This document shows positions 5,079-6,875 of a DNA stretch of 6,875 bases, piece after piece. How positions within the stretch are numbered: the stretch's first letter is position 1; every line of letters starts with the position of its first letter. A program made the position numbers and the translations under genes. The stretch covers positions 1 through 6,875 of the forward strand of contig JAZUNG010000083.1 in the NCBI GenBank assembly GCA_045604025.1, given 5' to 3'. Under the pieces are notes generated by a model that ran no database searches, was not told the DNA's origin, and saw nothing but the letters and a program-made list of their open reading frames with translations. The stretch comes from RGIG5612 sp045604025. Lineage in GTDB: Bacteria; Bacillota; Clostridia; Lachnospirales; Lachnospiraceae.

Positions 5079-5573
5079 TCAGTTTAATGCGTCTTTATCT
5101 ATCTCGCCGTCGGCGATCCTTTTGTCGAGCCACAGCTGAAGCTCGCTGGCAGATCTGGCCAGCCTGTCTATGGTCTCTTTGATCTCAGCAAAGCTCTCGA
5201 TTTCATCAGGTGACAGAGCGTCATCCTCTACGATCTCCAGCAGAGTATCCTGTGACTTCTTCAGTTTTCCGGCACAGTTGATAGTCTCCACAGCTATCTG
5301 GGAAATACTCTTCATCTCTGCTTCCGGCACCCTGGTGATACCTATCGGGCACTCATGCGAGCAGTAATAGTTGCACAGCTGAGGTGCACGGTATCCCTCT
5401 GCCATCAGCAGTACGTCATCCGGATACAGAGCAACCCGCTCATTCTCAATCTTCTCTATCTTCTCTGCTGACATACCGTCGATCAGCTCGCCTGCCTTCT
5501 CTCTGGTGAGGCCCAGATCCTCGCGGATAGTCTGATAAACAGATTTGTTTTCTTTTATTGATCTTCTGCCCAT
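5079..5573 (-). CDS. XRE-like helix-turn-helix regulator with Cys cluster
   Basis: A 164-aa cytoplasmic protein. Residues about 10-60 form an XRE/Cro-type helix-turn-helix (YQTIREDLGLTREKAGELI, then SAEKIEKIEN), followed by PDDVLLMAEGYRAPQLC. A compact Cys motif CNYYCSHEC (C67, C71, C75, with H73) follows and could hold a metal ion. The remaining part (about 86-156) is predicted helical and charged, probably a dimerisation or coiled-coil region. I associate this architecture with conserved uncharacterised regulators of Lachnospiraceae. The start chosen is the ATG at 5571-5573, 7 nt after AAAGGAG; an upstream in-frame ATG at 5627 overlaps the -35 and cannot be used by this promoter. As the first gene of the exporter operon it probably controls that operon and itself. 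Confidence 0.8.
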   Translation of the reverse strand: MGRRSIKENKSVYQTIREDLGLTREKAGELIDGMSAEKIEKIENERVALYPDDVLLMAEGYRAPQLCNYYCSHECPIGITRVPEAEMKSISQIAVETINCAGKLKKSQDTLLEIVEDDALSPDEIESFAEIKETIDRLARSASELQLWLDKRIADGEIDKDALN

Positions 5574-5598
5574 AATTCCGCTCCTTTCTGCGCACTTA

Positions 5599-5627
5599 AT
5601 GATAACAGATTGCAGGCTCTGTTGCAA
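5599..5627 (-). promoter_or_regulatory. Promoter of the XRE-ABC-guaA operon
   Basis: On the minus strand, -35 TTGCAA (5622-5627) and -10 TATCAT (5599-5604) are separated by 17 bp, giving a short leader before the XRE start at 5573. No other convincing promoter was seen before the ATPase, permease or guaA, so this may drive all four genes. Confidence 0.7.
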
Positions 5628-5632
5628 TTTGA

Positions 5633-5649
5633 TTCACCGGAGTGGTGAA
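5633..5649. promoter_or_regulatory. Inverted repeat between divergent promoters, candidate operator
   Basis: Perfect 6-bp arms TTCACC (5633-5638) and GGTGAA (5644-5649) flank a 5-bp centre. The dyad sits 5 bp upstream of the XRE-operon -35 element, in the divergent intergenic region. The size suits an XRE-family dimer, so it is a reasonable autoregulatory site. That assignment is inference. Confidence 0.45.
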
Positions 5650-5678
5650 ACCCTGTAAAACCTTGTGCAAATGTTCTT

Positions 5679-5707
5679 TTGACACTGTTACATCAATGTA
5701 TTAATAT
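5679..5707 (+). promoter_or_regulatory. Sigma-A promoter of thrH
   Basis: -35 TTGACA (5679-5684) and -10 TAATAT (5702-5707) with 17 bp between. The spacer contains the dyad TACATCAATGTA (5689-5700), a possible repressor site. The leader to the thrH start codon is about 40 nt. Confidence 0.75.
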
Positions 5708-5752
5708 ATAAAAGTCGACTTAAACCGGCAGTATATCTGATTGGAGAAACAC

Positions 5753-6352
5753 ATGAATATTGTATGTTTGGATATGGAGGGAGTGCTGACCCCCGAGATA
5801 TGGATTGCGTTTTCCGAAGCAACCGGTATCCCCGAGCTGAGAAGGACAACCCGCGACGAGCCTGATTATGACAAACTGATGAAGTTCCGCATCGGTATCC
5901 TGAAGGAGCACGGACTGGGACTGAAGGAGATCCAGCAGGTTATCAGTACCATCGATCCCCTGCCCGGAGCAAAGGAGTTTCTGGATGAGCTGAGGAGCAT
6001 GACCCAGGTTCTGATCTTGAGCGACACATTTGAGCAGTTCGCGTCTCCGCTGATGAAGAAACTGGGCTGGCCCACCATCTTCTGTAATACTATCGAAGCT
6101 GCAGCTGATGGCGAGATCACTGGCTACAGAATGCGCTGCGCACAGAGCAAGCTGACCACAGTAAAGGCTCTTCAGTCTATCGGATATGAGACCATCGCAT
6201 GCGGTGACAGCTACAACGATCTGGGCATGATCCAGGCGGGCAAGGCGGGCTTTCTGTTCAAGTCAACCGAGAAGATCAAGGCTGACGACCCTGACATCCC
6301 TGCATTTGAAGAGTTCGACGACCTTCTGGCAGCTATCAAAGCAGTGCTGTGA
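5753..6352 (+). CDS. thrH: ThrH-type HAD phosphatase: phosphoserine phosphatase / homoserine phosphotransferase
   Basis: A 199-aa cytoplasmic HAD-superfamily enzyme. It strongly resembles Pseudomonas ThrH (about 205 aa), which dephosphorylates phosphoserine and can pass the phosphate to homoserine, linking serine and threonine synthesis. Motif I is CLDMEGVLTPEIW: D7 is the nucleophile, and position 9 is Glu rather than the usual second Asp, as in ThrH. A cap region with TTRDEPDYDKLMK (32-44) follows. Motif II is LILSDTF (S90), the motif III Lys is probably K133, and motif IV is GDSYND (151-156). The start is the ATG at 5753, 6 nt after GGAG; a TTG at 5741 is in frame but lies in the ribosome binding site. 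It is divergent from the exporter operon, has its own promoter, and ends at a strong terminator, so it is probably monocistronic. Confidence 0.92.
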   Translation: MNIVCLDMEGVLTPEIWIAFSEATGIPELRRTTRDEPDYDKLMKFRIGILKEHGLGLKEIQQVISTIDPLPGAKEFLDELRSMTQVLILSDTFEQFASPLMKKLGWPTIFCNTIEAAADGEITGYRMRCAQSKLTTVKALQSIGYETIACGDSYNDLGMIQAGKAGFLFKSTEKIKADDPDIPAFEEFDDLLAAIKAVL

Positions 6353-6374
6353 CAGACACGAACAACAAACTATC

Positions 6375-6407
6375 AACCGGTATGGAGCTCCATACCGGTT
6401 TTTATTT
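6375..6407 (+). terminator. Rho-independent terminator of thrH
   Basis: A perfect 26-bp palindrome (6375-6400, 13-bp arms with outer sequence AACCGGTATGG and centre AGCT) lies 22 bp after the thrH stop and runs into TTTTTATTT. On the plus strand it makes an 11-bp stem with a tetraloop followed by a T-rich tail. The symmetry means it could fold on either strand, but nothing converges on it within the window. Confidence 0.93.
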
Positions 6408-6434
6408 GCCACAGAATAAAAGATATGATATACT
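6406..6434 (+). promoter_or_regulatory. Promoter of the PIN-like gene
   Basis: -35 TTGCCA (6406-6411) and -10 TATACT (6429-6434), spacer 17 bp, starting right at the end of the thrH terminator. The expected transcription start is near 6441, giving a leader of about 22 nt. Confidence 0.7.
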
Positions 6435-6462
6435 TTCGTTTACATCCGGCCGGCTGTTATGT

Positions 6463-6875
6463 ATGAAAAGAGTATTTTTTATTGACAGCGAGAACGTCGG
6501 AGACAACTGGACCCTGATGCTTGACAACGTCGAAGCCGAGGATGAACTTCTTGTTTTTTATACGCAGAAAAGTCCGCATATGAGCTACAGGAATCTGATT
6601 CATCTGAAGGAATCATCCAAAGACGTCACATTCATCGAATGCTTCGAAGGCAGCAACGCACTCGACTTCCAGCTGGTTTCCGAACTGGGCTACCGCATCG
6701 CGCTTGATGCGGAATGCAGATATTACATCATCACCAACGACACCGGATTTGAATCCGCTGTAAAGTATTGGAGAAGACGGAATATCTATATCAGGCGTCT
6801 TCCGGGCAAGGCATGCGCTTCTATAGGAATGCCCGCTGCCGCTGCGGAAAATGCCGAAGACACATCCGTACTTCT
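6463..6875 (+). CDS. PIN/NYN-like nuclease domain protein, 5' part (cut by window edge)
   Basis: 137 codons are visible and the frame is open to the window end. The N-terminus MKRVFFIDSENVGDNW has the beta-strand plus Asp and Asn pattern of PIN-like/NYN RNases (D8, E10, N11). A middle acidic residue lies in NALDFQLVSELGY (D68), and ITNDTGFESAVKYW (D93) matches the SGDSDF-type motif. These three acidic clusters would bind catalytic metal ions, so the site looks intact. After the domain (about 113 onward) the sequence becomes Ala-rich and low in complexity, perhaps a linker to another region. I recall similar uncharacterised proteins in Lachnospiraceae; the RNA target is unknown. The start is the only ATG fitting the domain, but no Shine-Dalgarno sequence precedes it. 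Confidence 0.75.
   Translation, partial: MKRVFFIDSENVGDNWTLMLDNVEAEDELLVFYTQKSPHMSYRNLIHLKESSKDVTFIECFEGSNALDFQLVSELGYRIALDAECRYYIITNDTGFESAVKYWRRRNIYIRRLPGKACASIGMPAAAAENAEDTSVL

Overview
The window looks like a chromosomal segment of a gut-type Clostridia (Lachnospiraceae/Eubacteriales-like Firmicute). The evidence is consensus sigma-A promoters, AAAGGAG-type ribosome binding sites, a BcrAB-like exporter behind an XRE regulator of a kind I associate with Lachnospiraceae, and a PIN-like protein of the same background. It splits at about position 2221 into a mobile, more AT-rich part (1-2221) and a GC-richer core part (2229-6875).

Mobile part, read on the minus strand: starting at the 3' end of guaA there is a Tn7-like transposon end (2166-2221, terminal TGT, TGACA-type TnsB-like sites), a rho-independent terminator (2094-2139), and a second set of the same sites in the opposite orientation (about 1827-1904). 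Next come an inverted array of seven G-rich 11-bp repeats (1683-1762), a short gene that looks like the N-terminal part of a TnsA endonuclease (1429-1656), a serine recombinase with its own promoter (636-1346), and an arsenic-resistance pair: arsR (247-564) and the first 46 codons of an ACR3 arsenite exporter (3-140, running off the window). The simplest reading is a Tn7-like island, or the remains of several, parked just after the guaA stop codon and carrying ars cargo. No tnsB or tnsC is visible here.

Core part, minus strand: a probable operon starts at the promoter near 5599-5627 and reads XRE regulator with a Cys cluster, ABC ATPase, ABC-2 permease, guaA. Gaps are 19, 1 and 25 nt, so the exporter and GMP synthetase are probably co-transcribed. 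GuaA is only the ATP-pyrophosphatase/dimerisation half (328 aa); the glutaminase half is not in this window.

Core part, plus strand: divergently transcribed thrH (a HAD phosphoserine phosphatase/homoserine phosphotransferase) ends at a perfect hairpin terminator. It is followed by the 5' part of a gene for a PIN/NYN-like nuclease, which has its own promoter but almost no Shine-Dalgarno sequence and runs off the right edge.

The points most worth following are the Tn7-like end at guaA, the oppositely oriented second site cluster, and the phased 11-bp repeat array upstream of the truncated tnsA.
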